Part shown: positions 1 through 7,932 of the stretch, piece after piece
Numbering within the stretch: position 1 is the first letter of the stretch
Layout of the letters: each line of letters begins with the position of its first letter
Source: Prevotella sp.
Lineage (GTDB): Bacteria > Bacteroidota > Bacteroidia > Bacteroidales > Bacteroidaceae
Direction: 5' to 3'
Assembly (NCBI GenBank): GCA_016281055.1
Contig: JAEEHW010000144.1
Location: 1-64,000 of the forward strand
Length of the DNA stretch: 64,000 nt
The notes under the pieces: generated by a model
What the model was told of the DNA's origin: nothing
The model's database searches: none
What the model saw: the letters and a program-made list of their open reading frames with translations, nothing else
Made by a program: the position numbers and the translations under genes

Positions 1-216
1 AGAAACTGACCTGTCAGAAGGACTATACTTCAAATGAATAGAATCCGTTTCTGGCAAATCCTTTTTTGATATGCCAAAATACCTTTTGCCATTTTCATCT
101 TGTAAACTTACAACCAAAATGTCAAAATCTGTGTTACCATGATTTACACGCCGGTTATAGTTTTCTCCGTGTATCTCTAAATCTATCCTCTTTATTTTTA
201 TCGTTGTTTCTTCCAT
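1..216 (-). CDS. Partial protein of unknown function next to hsdM
   Basis: The frame stays open from an ATG at 216 to the left edge (72 codons seen), so the 3' end lies outside the window. The visible protein starts MEETTIKIKR, is rich in charged residues and has beta-prone stretches (FDILVVSLQD, KRYFGISKKD). There is no signal peptide and no domain I recognise. It is on the hsdM strand, about 210 nt downstream of the hsdM stop, so it may be part of the same transcript. Unrelated genes are often found between hsdM, hsdS and hsdR in Bacteroidales. The function is unknown, and the ORF could also belong to a broken gene. Confidence 0.5.
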   Translation of the reverse strand, partial: MEETTIKIKRIDLEIHGENYNRRVNHGNTDFDILVVSLQDENGKRYFGISKKDLPETDSIHLKYSPSDRSVS

Positions 217-237
217 ATATCTTTTATCATTTTTGTA

Positions 238-262
238 ATTGTGTCGAGAGCGTCGACACAAT
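238..262. other. Perfect 10-bp hairpin upstream of the partial gene
   Basis: ATTGTGTCGA (238-247) and TCGACACAAT (253-262) are exact inverted repeats around a 5-nt loop. The hairpin lies between the end of the mini-ORF and the ATG at 216 on the minus strand. It has no U-tract, so it is more likely an mRNA structure or a protein site than an intrinsic terminator. Confidence 0.45.
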
Positions 263-265
263 TTG

Positions 266-427
266 CTAGACTCTGTCTATCAAATTGAGATTGACGATAA
301 GATTGCTAGTAGGGGCCTTCTGAGTGCTCGGAGTAGTCGGAGTATTCTGACTACTCTGACTATCCTGAGTACTCTGATTATTCTGATTACTCTGACTACT
401 CGGAGTATTCTGATTATTCTGATTCAT
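266..427 (-). CDS. Mini-ORF coding for N/S/T-x-Q repeats directly after hsdM
   Basis: An ATG one base after the hsdM TGA opens a 53-codon frame ending in TAG at 266. Codons 2 to about 35 are a 9-bp tandem repeat giving triplets such as NNQ, SSQ, STQ and NTP. The last 18 residues (SNLIVNLNLIDRV end) are not repetitive. The position would allow translational coupling to hsdM. There is no known domain. It may be a real small protein, a repeat tract that can change length by slippage, or chance coding of a minisatellite. I have not seen this family before. Confidence 0.3.
   Translation of the reverse strand: MNQNNQNTPSSQSNQNNQSTQDSQSSQNTPTTPSTQKAPTSNLIVNLNLIDRV
322..424. repeat. 9-bp minisatellite at the hsdM 3' end
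   Basis: About eleven diverged copies of a 9-bp unit (CTGATTATT, CTGACTACT, CGGAGTAGT on the plus strand) run without a break up to the hsdM stop codon. The unit is a multiple of three, so a change in copy number would lengthen the mini-ORF without shifting its frame. Confidence 0.75.
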
Positions 428-428
428 A

Positions 429-2006
429 TCACTTAATATTATATCCTATCCCTGCCAGTTTCTCCCTGATGCCTGCCTCTAACTTGTGGCTCTCGGCAAA
501 GAGGTCGCTGAGCTCGGAGGTGAGCCTCTGCATCTTCTCCTCGAATGGCTCGCCGTCGTCTTCCTCGTCGGCTATGCCTACATAGCGGCCCGGGGTGAGC
601 ACCCAGTCCTGCTGGGCTATCTCGTCAAGGGAGGCAACCTTGCAGAAGCCCTTGACATCTTCAAGGGTGCCAGCCTCATAGTCGCGGAACGCCTTGGCTA
701 TGCGCTGCACGTCACACTCCTCGGCAGGGAGCTTAGCCCACGGCTTGTCTTCCTTCTTCACGGTGTCATAGCGCACAAGGTCGTCGGAGAGCTCGCGGTG
801 GGTACGGTCAACCATCATGCCCATCTCACGGGCATCAATGAAGAGCACCTTGCCGGGGTTCTTCTTCCTGCGGTTGAAGAACCACACGCATACTGGTATC
901 GACACGTTATAGAACAACTGGTTTGGCATGGCGATGATACCCTCCACAAGGTCTGCCTCAATGAGGCGGCGGCGTATGTCGCCCTCACCACCTGAGGTGG
1001 TTGTAAGGGAGCCGTTGGCAAGCACCAGACCTATGCGGCCCGTCGGCGAGAGGTGGTGCACCATGTGCTGAATCCATGCGTAGTTGGCATTACCCTCCGG
1101 CGGCACTCCGTACTTCCAGCGCACGTCGTCGGCAAGGCGTCCGGCACCCCAGTCCTTCATGTTGAACGGTGGATTGGCCATGATGAAGTCAAACTTCTTC
1201 GTGGCATGCTTGTCATCGCCGAAGGAGTCGCCCCAGCTGTCGCCGAGGTCGGCGTCAAGGCCGCGGATGGCAAGGTTCATGTGTGCCATCTTCCAAGTGT
1301 TGGCATTGAATTCCTGACCGTATATCGTGACGTTGCGCAGGTTGCCCTGATGCTGCTGAATGAACTTGGCGCTCTGCACGAACATACCGCCCGAACCGCA
1401 GGCAGGGTCATACACCCTGCCCTCAAAAGGCTGCAGCACCTCGACGATGGTGCGCACTATGCACGAAGGAGTATAGAACTCGCCCCCTGACTGCTGCGTC
1501 TCAGCGGCAAAGTTCTGCAGGCAGTATTCATACACACGACCGAAGAGGTCGATGCCCTCACCCTGTGCGTGCATGTCCATATTATCGAATATCTCAACCA
1601 CCTCACCCAGACGAATCTTGTCAATCTCCGGACGAGAATAGTTGTTTGGCATCACCTTCTTGAGGCGAGGATTCTCCTTGCCGATAACCTCCAGTGCATG
1701 GTCTATCACCATACCTATCTCTGGGTCATGGGCATGGCTCGCTATATTCTGCCAACGCGCATCCTGCGGCACCCAGAACACATGTTCGGCGGTATATTCG
1801 TCGCGGTCTTCCTCGAAGCCCTCGCCCTCGGCAACGAGTTCGTTATATCGTTTCTCAAAACAATCGCTGATATACTTCAGGAACACGAGTCCCAGCACCA
1901 CATTCTGATACTCAGAAGCGGTGAGGTTGCCACGCAGTTTGTTAGCACTGTCCCATATACGGTCTTCGATAGACTTTTCCTTGATTTCTTTCTTTTTCTT
2001 TGCCAT
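429..2006 (-). CDS. hsdM: Type I restriction-modification system, methyltransferase subunit M
   Basis: This is the adenine-N6 methyltransferase subunit that joins HsdS to methylate type I sites, and HsdR to restrict unmodified DNA. At 525 aa it has the usual length. An HsdM N-terminal helical domain (about 10-140) is followed by the GGEFYTP segment, the SAM-binding motif DPACGSGG (about 200) and the catalytic NPPF (about 278). The ATG at 2006 follows the -7 promoter box by only 7 nt, which supports this start and implies an almost leaderless mRNA. hsdS and hsdR are not in the window and are expected to the left. The 3' end runs into a 9-bp minisatellite. Confidence 0.96.
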   Translation of the reverse strand: MAKKKKEIKEKSIEDRIWDSANKLRGNLTASEYQNVVLGLVFLKYISDCFEKRYNELVAEGEGFEEDRDEYTAEHVFWVPQDARWQNIASHAHDPEIGMVIDHALEVIGKENPRLKKVMPNNYSRPEIDKIRLGEVVEIFDNMDMHAQGEGIDLFGRVYEYCLQNFAAETQQSGGEFYTPSCIVRTIVEVLQPFEGRVYDPACGSGGMFVQSAKFIQQHQGNLRNVTIYGQEFNANTWKMAHMNLAIRGLDADLGDSWGDSFGDDKHATKKFDFIMANPPFNMKDWGAGRLADDVRWKYGVPPEGNANYAWIQHMVHHLSPTGRIGLVLANGSLTTTSGGEGDIRRRLIEADLVEGIIAMPNQLFYNVSIPVCVWFFNRRKKNPGKVLFIDAREMGMMVDRTHRELSDDLVRYDTVKKEDKPWAKLPAEECDVQRIAKAFRDYEAGTLEDVKGFCKVASLDEIAQQDWVLTPGRYVGIADEEDDGEPFEEKMQRLTSELSDLFAESHKLEAGIREKLAGIGYNIK

Positions 2007-2013
2007 AGTATTG

Positions 2014-2045
2014 CAAAGATACTAACTTTTCCTGAAACCCACAAA
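2014..2045 (-). promoter_or_regulatory. hsdM promoter
   Basis: On the minus strand TTTG (2045-2042), a 20-nt spacer and TATCTTTG (2021-2014) match the Bacteroidota -33/-7 consensus. The box ends 7 nt before the hsdM ATG. Confidence 0.8.
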
Positions 2046-2858
2046 GAAAAGCATAGGAAAATTAAGACTTAAGAGTTAAGAAGGTTTAGCTCGGCGGCCC
2101 GAAGGGGAAAGCCAATTAAGATTTACAGTAATGCATAATTCATAATTGGCAGCGCACAAGGATTAACTACTACGAATTAAACGAATTGCACGAATTAAGC
2201 ATTAAATTGATGAAAGATTATATGGGCATTATATGGGGATTATATGTTAAAGACAACAATCAGATTGTAAGGGATTGTAAGGGATTTGTTTCCCACAGAT
2301 TTGACTTCGTCGAGCTAAACCTTCGCAGATAGCACAGATTGCTCCTTGGCGAATAATTCGTGAAATTCGTATAATTCGTTGTTTGTTTCACACAGATTGT
2401 AAGGGATTGAAAGAGATTCGTTGTTTCTGTGGTTTTCTTATTAACGTTATTTATCTGCGAATCTGAGTGATCTGTGTAATCTGTGGGAGGTAGCTGTACG
2501 GAGAGTGTATGCTTTGACACTTTGGCAGGCTTTATGCCGTTTTGGTTTACAAAGTGTCAAAATGAAAAGTGCCGTCAGAAAACTCAAAATAGAGTTTCTA
2601 GCGGTGCTTTTTTATGCGTTTTCTCATGCGAAAATAGCCCCCGGAATGTAATTAGGCACCTTTTACATTGCAATTCGATAGCTTTTACCTCGTAATATGT
2701 ATGCTTTAACAATGCAAAATGATAGTTTTTTCAGGGTAATATGATAGCTTTTACGGAACTGAAAAATGACCTCAAAGAATAAAGTGTTTATTGTCAACGG
2801 TTTGCAAAATTCGCTATTTTCGGCTGTACGAAAATTGTTGGGAAGAAAAAATCTACAG

Positions 2859-2895
2859 CGCAAGGAAATCGAGGTTGGAAAAATCAAAGTGTAAG
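2859..2895. repeat. 37-bp dispersed repeat, copy 1
   Basis: It starts CGCAAGGAAATCG and ends ATCAAAGTGTAAG. It matches 38245-38281 at 34 of 37 positions. Both copies follow a block of GATAGCTTTTAC-type motifs and lie upstream of a defence module. Confidence 0.7.
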
Positions 2896-2906
2896 GAAAA
2901 GGGGGT

Positions 2907-2966
2907 GAAGAATTGAAGGATTGAAAGATTGAAGGATTGAAGAACTGAAAGATTGAAGAATTGAAG
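2907..2966. repeat. 8-bp tandem repeat (ATTGAAGG-like)
   Basis: About seven diverged units of ATTGAAGG / ATTGAAAG. A second tract at about 5577-5614 has the same unit and is followed by a similar end (GAAGTTTT, one base, CATGCGGA), so this is a dispersed family. Confidence 0.65.
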
Positions 2967-3218
2967 TTTTACATGCGGATGCATTTTTTTTCGTTAATGT
3001 CGTTAATATAGACCATTAATGTCATTAATAACCATATGGTAAAGTATTAATGGTATTAACGAATGAAATTGACGGTATTAACGTATAAAAAGACCACTGT
3101 ATCTTACAGAGGACAAATGTCATTAATATGATTTCATCGAACTGACGTTAGTTTAATTCGTGAATGGAATTAAGGATAATTAGGATAATTCGTTTCCAAA
3201 CTTTGATTTGCAGAATAA

Positions 3219-3250
3219 TTTGGCAGTTTTAGAAAAATTGTGTAACTTTG
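3219..3250 (+). promoter_or_regulatory. Promoter of the toxin-antitoxin operon
   Basis: TTTG (3219-3222), a 20-nt spacer and TAACTTTG (3243-3250) match the consensus exactly. The next gene starts about 170 nt downstream, leaving a long leader. Confidence 0.85.
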
Positions 3251-3320
3251 CACTCATAAATCAGAGACGTGCGCCAGTCTTCGATTGACACGCACTATTT
3301 ACTTCGTGCGATATATTGCA
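3243..3320 (+). promoter_or_regulatory. Structured leader shared with the DUF3737 gene, copy A
   Basis: From the -7 box onward 58 of 63 positions are identical to the leader at 21990-21928 on the minus strand, and similarity continues to TTGCA near 3319. Inside is a hairpin with outer stem GTGCG/CGCAC and inner stem CAGTC/GATTG. The single difference in the inner stem (G here, A in the other copy) keeps pairing as G-U or A-U. This looks like a cis-acting RNA element or a conserved mobile end. No known riboswitch class is recognised. Confidence 0.6.
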
Positions 3321-3419
3321 CTCATGAAATCGCTAAAGCGACCGCGAGCCTGCTTTGCAGACACTCGCTTTTCCTTTCGTACGATACATTGCAGATGTTA
3401 TAACATTTAAAGAATAATT

Positions 3420-3680
3420 ATGGCAGTTACAACTCAAATCCAACAACCCACCCAGATGATAGTGACACTGGATGGCAATGCCATGGTTGCAGAAATTCGC
3501 AAGGCTCTGAAACTCATTCGTGGCATTGTTTCTGTGCGTGTTGCCAATATCGGTGATGACAAAACTATCACGCCAGCCATACGTCGCAATATTGCAAAAG
3601 CTCGCGGGGAGTCAGCCCGTGGTGAGACTATTGTGTGTAACACCCCCGAGGATATGCAGAAATATTTCGACAGCCTATGA
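3420..3680 (+). CDS. Putative antitoxin of a YoeB-type toxin-antitoxin module
   Basis: This small 86-aa protein should bind and neutralise the toxin encoded next to it and probably repress the operon. Support comes from position: its last codon overlaps the toxin start by 4 nt (ATGA), the usual antitoxin-first order. The N-terminal part (TQMIVTLDGNAMVAEIRKAL) recalls a family of Bacteroidota antitoxins paired with Txe/YoeB toxins. It shows no clear Phd/YefM, RelB or ribbon-helix-helix pattern that I can name. The C-terminal half is basic, then acidic (EDMQKYFDSL), plausible for toxin wrapping. The leader is unusually long and structured. Confidence 0.7.
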   Translation: MAVTTQIQQPTQMIVTLDGNAMVAEIRKALKLIRGIVSVRVANIGDDKTITPAIRRNIAKARGESARGETIVCNTPEDMQKYFDSL

Positions 3681-3952
3681 ACTATCGTGTTGAATATTCA
3701 AAGGAGGCAGACAAGACACTGCGTAAGTGGAAAAAGTCTAATCCTCGTTTGTTCAAGAAGGCATCAAAGGTTTTGCTTGACATCATGCAACATCCACGAA
3801 CCGGCCTTGGTCACCCAGAAGCCTTGGTCGGTGGAAACGATATAACCTATTCGCGTCATATCACGGCCAATGACCGCATTATCTACGATATTTATGATAA
3901 TCGTGTTACAGTTTTGATTATCCAGGCAGAGGAACACTACAACGACAAATGA
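3677..3952 (+). CDS. YoeB/Txe-family mRNA interferase toxin
   Basis: A 91-aa RelE-superfamily ribonuclease expected to cut mRNA at the ribosome when free of its antitoxin. The N-terminus (MNYRVEYSKEADKTLRKWKK) and the GHPEAL, YSRHITANDRIIY and EEHYNDK segments follow the YoeB pattern. Glu48, Arg67 and His87-Tyr88 fall where YoeB has its catalytic Glu, Arg and C-terminal His-Tyr. It overlaps the antitoxin gene by 4 nt. It is intact and the active-site residues are present, so the module is probably functional. Confidence 0.88.
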   Translation: MNYRVEYSKEADKTLRKWKKSNPRLFKKASKVLLDIMQHPRTGLGHPEALVGGNDITYSRHITANDRIIYDIYDNRVTVLIIQAEEHYNDK

Positions 3953-3979
3953 TTGACTCTCCAGACCATAACATAAACA

Positions 3980-5554
3980 ATGAAAACATTACATTTTAAG
4001 TCATGCCGTGGCATGGCAGCAGTATGCGCCATGCTCACACTTGCCTCATGCGGCAACGACATCGAACTGGCTGGTGATGCACCAGCCAAGAACCCATATA
4101 AGATAACCCTTACAGCCAGTCAGGAGGGCAGCGCCACGCGCACAGCACTCGACGGCACCGACGTGGTGTGGCAGACGGGCGATGCCATCACCGTGTTTGA
4201 CGGCGGCGGCAACAACTGCACGTTTGAACTCAGCAAGGGTGCCGGGGAAACGACAGGCGAATTCGAGGGTACCATCAACGCCCTTGAACCGAAGAGCTAC
4301 TGTGCCGTATATCCCGCTGCGGAAAATGCGACAATCAATGCAGACCACGGCATCAGCGGACTGTCGCTGCCAGTGGAGCAGAAGGCAACGCCTGACGGCT
4401 TCGACCCGCAGGCTGCCATCATGACCGCACGCAATGATAATGCGGACAAGATAACAAGCACGGCAGGAGACCTCACCCTTGGCGAGTTCAAGCACGTATG
4501 CGCCTTTGTCAAGGTGACCACGACGGAGCCATACGACAAGATAACCTTCACCACCAACGGCGGCGAAGGCATCGCCGGAAGTTTCAGCGTGACCCTTGAC
4601 GAGAACGGCATATCCACAGTTGCACCTGCCGCTGACGCATCAACCGCCGTCAGCCTTGTTCCTGCCTATGGCGAGACGGAGATAGCTGCCGGCACATACC
4701 TTATTGCAGTCCTGCCCGGCGCTCTTACGGAGGGCTTCACCTTGAGCTGCAGCAAGGATGATGTGACGAACAGCCAGATAATAATCATGACACGCTCATA
4801 CGGCAATGCCGTTGGCGAGACTGTTTTTGCACGCCACAATATAGTGAACATGGGGACGGTGGAGAAGACCCTGACAACCGTTACATGGGAGCGTAGCGTG
4901 CACAAATACGTCAACCTTGGCATAGGTGTAAGGTGGGCAACAACGAATGTAGGCTCTGACACACCATACGGAAGCGGCGACTACTTTGCATGGGGCGAGA
5001 CAGAGCCGAAAGATGACTATAGTTGGGAAACATACAAATGGGGCGATGGCGGTGGCTACGGTTTTACCAAGTATAATCCTATGCCTTGGCTTGACAATGC
5101 TGACGACAAAGAAATCCTCGAGGCAGAAGATGATGCTGCTACGGCCAACTGGCACGGTACGTGGCGCACACCAACCATTAATGAGATTCTGGATCTCTGC
5201 AAAAAATGCTACTGGGAGTGGACCGAAAACTACAACAATAGCGGTGTGAGTGGATACCTGGTTTATAGGGTGTATGAACCTAACAGCGGTGACAGGGGGA
5301 AGATAAGGAACGTGGATGGCTTCACTCCGTCCGGCACATATACACCCACGGGAAGTATCCATATCTTCCTGCCGGCAACTGGCTTGTGCGATGGAACGAC
5401 ACTTCGCGAAGAAGGTCAGAAATGCATTTATTGGTCGTCAAACCTTTTACATAGTACGTTGAACGCATATTGTCTTCTCTCAAACCCAAATGAAAAAGGT
5501 CATAGCTCCGGTTTCCGCTACTATGGCATGCCGGTCCGTCCGGTTTGCCCGTAG
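3980..5554 (+). CDS. Surface lipoprotein: fimbrillin-like domain plus FISUMP domain
   Basis: 524 aa. A lipoprotein signal peptide ends in the lipobox LASC (Cys about 24), so the protein should be anchored to the outer membrane. Residues about 35-300 resemble fimbrillin/Mfa-like proteins (SATRTALDG, VVWQTGDAITVFDG). Residues about 308-524 are a FISUMP-type domain (Fibrobacter succinogenes major paralogous domain), with YVNLGIGVRWATTNVG, YFAWGETEP, WRTPT and a final PVRPVCP. The same C-terminal domain occurs in the next gene on a dockerin-like stem. The role is probably adhesion or substrate contact, but no substrate can be read from sequence. Confidence 0.8.
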   Translation: MKTLHFKSCRGMAAVCAMLTLASCGNDIELAGDAPAKNPYKITLTASQEGSATRTALDGTDVVWQTGDAITVFDGGGNNCTFELSKGAGETTGEFEGTINALEPKSYCAVYPAAENATINADHGISGLSLPVEQKATPDGFDPQAAIMTARNDNADKITSTAGDLTLGEFKHVCAFVKVTTTEPYDKITFTTNGGEGIAGSFSVTLDENGISTVAPAADASTAVSLVPAYGETEIAAGTYLIAVLPGALTEGFTLSCSKDDVTNSQIIIMTRSYGNAVGETVFARHNIVNMGTVEKTLTTVTWERSVHKYVNLGIGVRWATTNVGSDTPYGSGDYFAWGETEPKDDYSWETYKWGDGGGYGFTKYNPMPWLDNADDKEILEAEDDAATANWHGTWRTPTINEILDLCKKCYWEWTENYNNSGVSGYLVYRVYEPNSGDRGKIRNVDGFTPSGTYTPTGSIHIFLPATGLCDGTTLREEGQKCIYWSSNLLHSTLNAYCLLSNPNEKGHSSGFRYYGMPVRPVCP

Positions 5555-5676
5555 TTCCCCTGTGGGAAGTGAAAAGTTGAAGGATTGAAGATTTGAAGAA
5601 TTGAAAAATTGAAGTTTTCCATGCGGACAGGTGCTTCAACAGATAGCTTTTAAGGTAAAAACAACACAATAACGTA

Positions 5677-6639
5677 ATGAAAACAGAAAATAAACTAATC
5701 AAGACATTTTGCCTCATCATCACATTTATGATGGCGGGGACTGCAGCTAATGCAGCAGGGGGCATACTGGGCGACGTGAACCACGACGGCACAATCACGA
5801 TGTCGGATGCCAACATGGTGGTGAACTATTTTCTTGCTGCAACCAAACCGAATGACTTTGACAAGAGGGCTGGCGACGTGAACAACGACGGTGACATAAC
5901 GATGTCGGATGCTAACCAGATAGTAAACATGTTCCTTAGTGGTGCAGAACCGAAGGTGCTGTCCGATCCCAACGGGCACGAATACGTTGACCTCGGTCTG
6001 TCAGTAAAATGGGCCACCTGTAACATTGGAGCAGGTAGTCCAATTGATCGCGGCGCCTACTTCGCATGGGGGGAGACGGAGCCGAAGAATGATTATACTA
6101 CGGATACATACGAATGGTGTGACGGTTCTGTCAACGCTCTGACCAAATACAACACATCGAGCCCTTACGGCACAGTTGACAACAAGACAACCCTTGAGCC
6201 GGGCGATGATGCTGCTGTTGTCCATTGGGGCGGGTCATGGCGCATGCCGACCCGTGCAGAGATGAGAGCACTCTGTGACAGTTGCTATTGGGAGTGGACT
6301 ATGGAGTACACCATTCATTCAATGTATGGTTACATAGTTTATAAGGCCAAATCGAAAGACGACATGGGCGTAAAGAAAACCAAAACTAATAATGCACAGA
6401 CAAAAAATATTTATACACTCAGCGACCCTCACATCTTCCTTCCCATAACAGGTTTTTACAAGGGCACGCTAATCAAGCAGTATAATTCTGACGGCTATGG
6501 CCAATACTGGTCGTCTACACTCGGTAATACTTTGCCGTACTATGCGTATCGCTTGTCTTTCTCGTCGACGAGCGGCGGCGGCGGCAACACCGACTACGAT
6601 CGCAGACAAGGGCGCTGCGTCCGTGCGGTTCTTCCGTAA
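5677..6639 (+). CDS. Secreted protein: dockerin-type calcium repeats plus FISUMP domain
   Basis: 320 aa with an N-terminal signal peptide (MKTENKLIKTFCLIITFMMA, cleavage after TAANA). Two dockerin type I repeats follow, GDVNHDGTITMSDANMVVNYFL and about 20 residues later GDVNNDGDITMSDANQIVN, each with the DxNxDG calcium loop. The rest (about 93-320) is a FISUMP domain closely like that of the preceding gene (YVDLGLSVKWATCNIG, YFAWGETEPKNDY, WRMPTRAEM, CVRAVLP). Dockerin-like repeats in Bacteroidales without a cellulosome probably serve as calcium-binding stems. The pair looks like domain shuffling after duplication. Confidence 0.82.
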   Translation: MKTENKLIKTFCLIITFMMAGTAANAAGGILGDVNHDGTITMSDANMVVNYFLAATKPNDFDKRAGDVNNDGDITMSDANQIVNMFLSGAEPKVLSDPNGHEYVDLGLSVKWATCNIGAGSPIDRGAYFAWGETEPKNDYTTDTYEWCDGSVNALTKYNTSSPYGTVDNKTTLEPGDDAAVVHWGGSWRMPTRAEMRALCDSCYWEWTMEYTIHSMYGYIVYKAKSKDDMGVKKTKTNNAQTKNIYTLSDPHIFLPITGFYKGTLIKQYNSDGYGQYWSSTLGNTLPYYAYRLSFSSTSGGGGNTDYDRRQGRCVRAVLP

Positions 6640-6716
6640 GACACTCCCCTGTGGGAAGTGAAAAGTGAATAGTGAAAAGTGAATAGTGAAAAATACGCTA
6701 ATGACACAATGCATAG

Positions 6717-7928
6717 ATGACACTAACAGAACGCTTTATACGATATACACAGTTTGATACACAGTCTGATGAGAACTCTCAGACAACGCCGAGCACACCA
6801 AAGCAACTTGTCTTCGCACAGTTCCTGCGCGAAGAGATGATTGCCGAGGGAATGGCAGACGTGGTGCTTGACGACATGGGCTACCTATACGGTACCCTGC
6901 CGGCAAGCGATGCAGAGTGCGAGGCACTGCCCACGATAGGCTTCATCAGTCACTATGACACATCGCCCGACTGCAGCGGCAATGGCGTAAAGGCACGCAT
7001 AATAGAGCAGTATGACGGCGAGGATATAGTGCTCAGTGAAGGCGTGGTAAGCAGCGTAGAGAAGTTCCCCGAACTGCTCCAGCACAAAGGTGAGGACATC
7101 ATAGTAACCGACGGCCATACGCTGCTTGGTGCGGACGACAAGGCCGGCATAGCAGAGATAATGCAGGCCATGTGCTGGTTGCGCGACCATCAGGAGGTGA
7201 GGCACGGCAAAGTGCGCATAGCCTTCAATCCCGATGAGGAGATAGGCATGGGGGCGCACCATTTCGACGTGGAGTGCTTCGGCTGTGACTGGGCATATAC
7301 CGTTGACGGCGGCGACCTCGGCGAACTGGAGTATGAGAACTTCAATGCGGCTTCGGCACGCGTGACGGTAAGCGGAGTCAGTGTGCATCCCGGTTATGCC
7401 AAGGGCAAGATGCTCAATGCTGCAAGGATAGCGACGGAGTTTGCTGCCCTGCTGCCGGCGAATGAAACGCCAGAGAAGACAGAGGGCTATGAAGGCTTCT
7501 ATCACCTGACGGGAATGGAAGGCACCTGTGAGAAGGCGCAGTTGAACTATATCATACGCGACCATGACCGCAAGAAGTTCGAGCAGCGCAAGGCAGTAGT
7601 CATTGCCGCGGCGAAGGAGATAAACGTAAGGTATGGCTCGGAGGTGTGCACCGTAGAGGTGAGAGACCAATACTATAACATGCTTGAAGAGATAAGTCCA
7701 AGACCCCATATCATAGAGCAAGCCAAGCGAGCCATGCAGGAAGCAGGCGTAGAGCCGAAGGTGCAGCCCATACGCGGAGGCACGGACGGGGCGCAGCTGT
7801 CATTCAAGGGACTGCCATGCCCGAACATGTTCACCGGTGCGGTAAACTTTCACGGACCGCATGAATTCGTCTCCATACAGGTGATGCAGAAAGCCGTGGA
7901 GACGATAGTAAACATTGCTAAAGTATAA
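6717..7928 (+). CDS. pepT: Peptidase T (tripeptide aminopeptidase)
   Basis: A cytoplasmic M20B metallopeptidase of 403 aa that removes the N-terminal residue of tripeptides. Visible metal and catalytic segments are SHYDTSPD (first His/Asp), [13 protein letters not shown] (bridging Asp), [15 protein letters not shown] (catalytic Glu pair), [19 protein letters not shown] and [20 protein letters not shown]. Length and order match PepT throughout. It runs into the antiporter gene with only 4 nt between its stop and that gene's ATG, so the two are probably co-transcribed. Confidence 0.96.
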   Translation: MTLTERFIRYTQFDTQSDENSQTTPSTPKQLVFAQFLREEMIAEGMADVVLDDMGYLYGTLPASDAECEALPTIGFISHYDTSPDCSGNGVKARIIEQYDGEDIVLSEGVVSSVEKFPELLQHKGEDIIVTDGHTLLGADDKAGIAEIMQAMCWLRDHQEVRHGKVRIAFNPDEEIGMGAHHFDVECFGCDWAYTVDGGDLGELEYENFNAASARVTVSGVSVHPGYAKGKMLNAARIATEFAALLPANETPEKTEGYEGFYHLTGMEGTCEKAQLNYIIRDHDRKKFEQRKAVVIAAAKEINVRYGSEVCTVEVRDQYYNMLEEISPRPHIIEQAKRAMQEAGVEPKVQPIRGGTDGAQLSFKGLPCPNMFTGAVNFHGPHEFVSIQVMQKAVETIVNIAKV

Positions 7929-7932
7929 AGAA

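Larger units (their letters stand above)
2046..3218. other. Non-coding repeat-rich stretch between hsdM and the toxin-antitoxin pair
   Basis: I see no convincing gene here; the short open frames are translations of low-complexity DNA. In order it holds degenerate CACAGATT / AATTCGT repeats (about 2160-2490), a block of GATAGCTTTTAC-type motifs (2640-2760), a 37-bp element at 2859-2895 that recurs at 38245-38281, an 8-bp tandem ATTGAAGG-like repeat (2907-2966) that recurs at about 5577-5614, and AT-rich ATTAATG repeats (about 2990-3130). This patchwork of dispersed repeats is typical of a recombination-prone accessory junction. Confidence 0.6.

Noticed and set aside
2260..2887. Open frames of 70-86 aa in the hsdM-toxin interval, both strands
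   Set aside because: They run through degenerate dispersed repeats, lack promoters and show no protein-like composition.
4796..5362. 188-aa antisense frame inside the fimbrillin/FISUMP gene
   Set aside because: Shadow of a well-supported lipoprotein gene.
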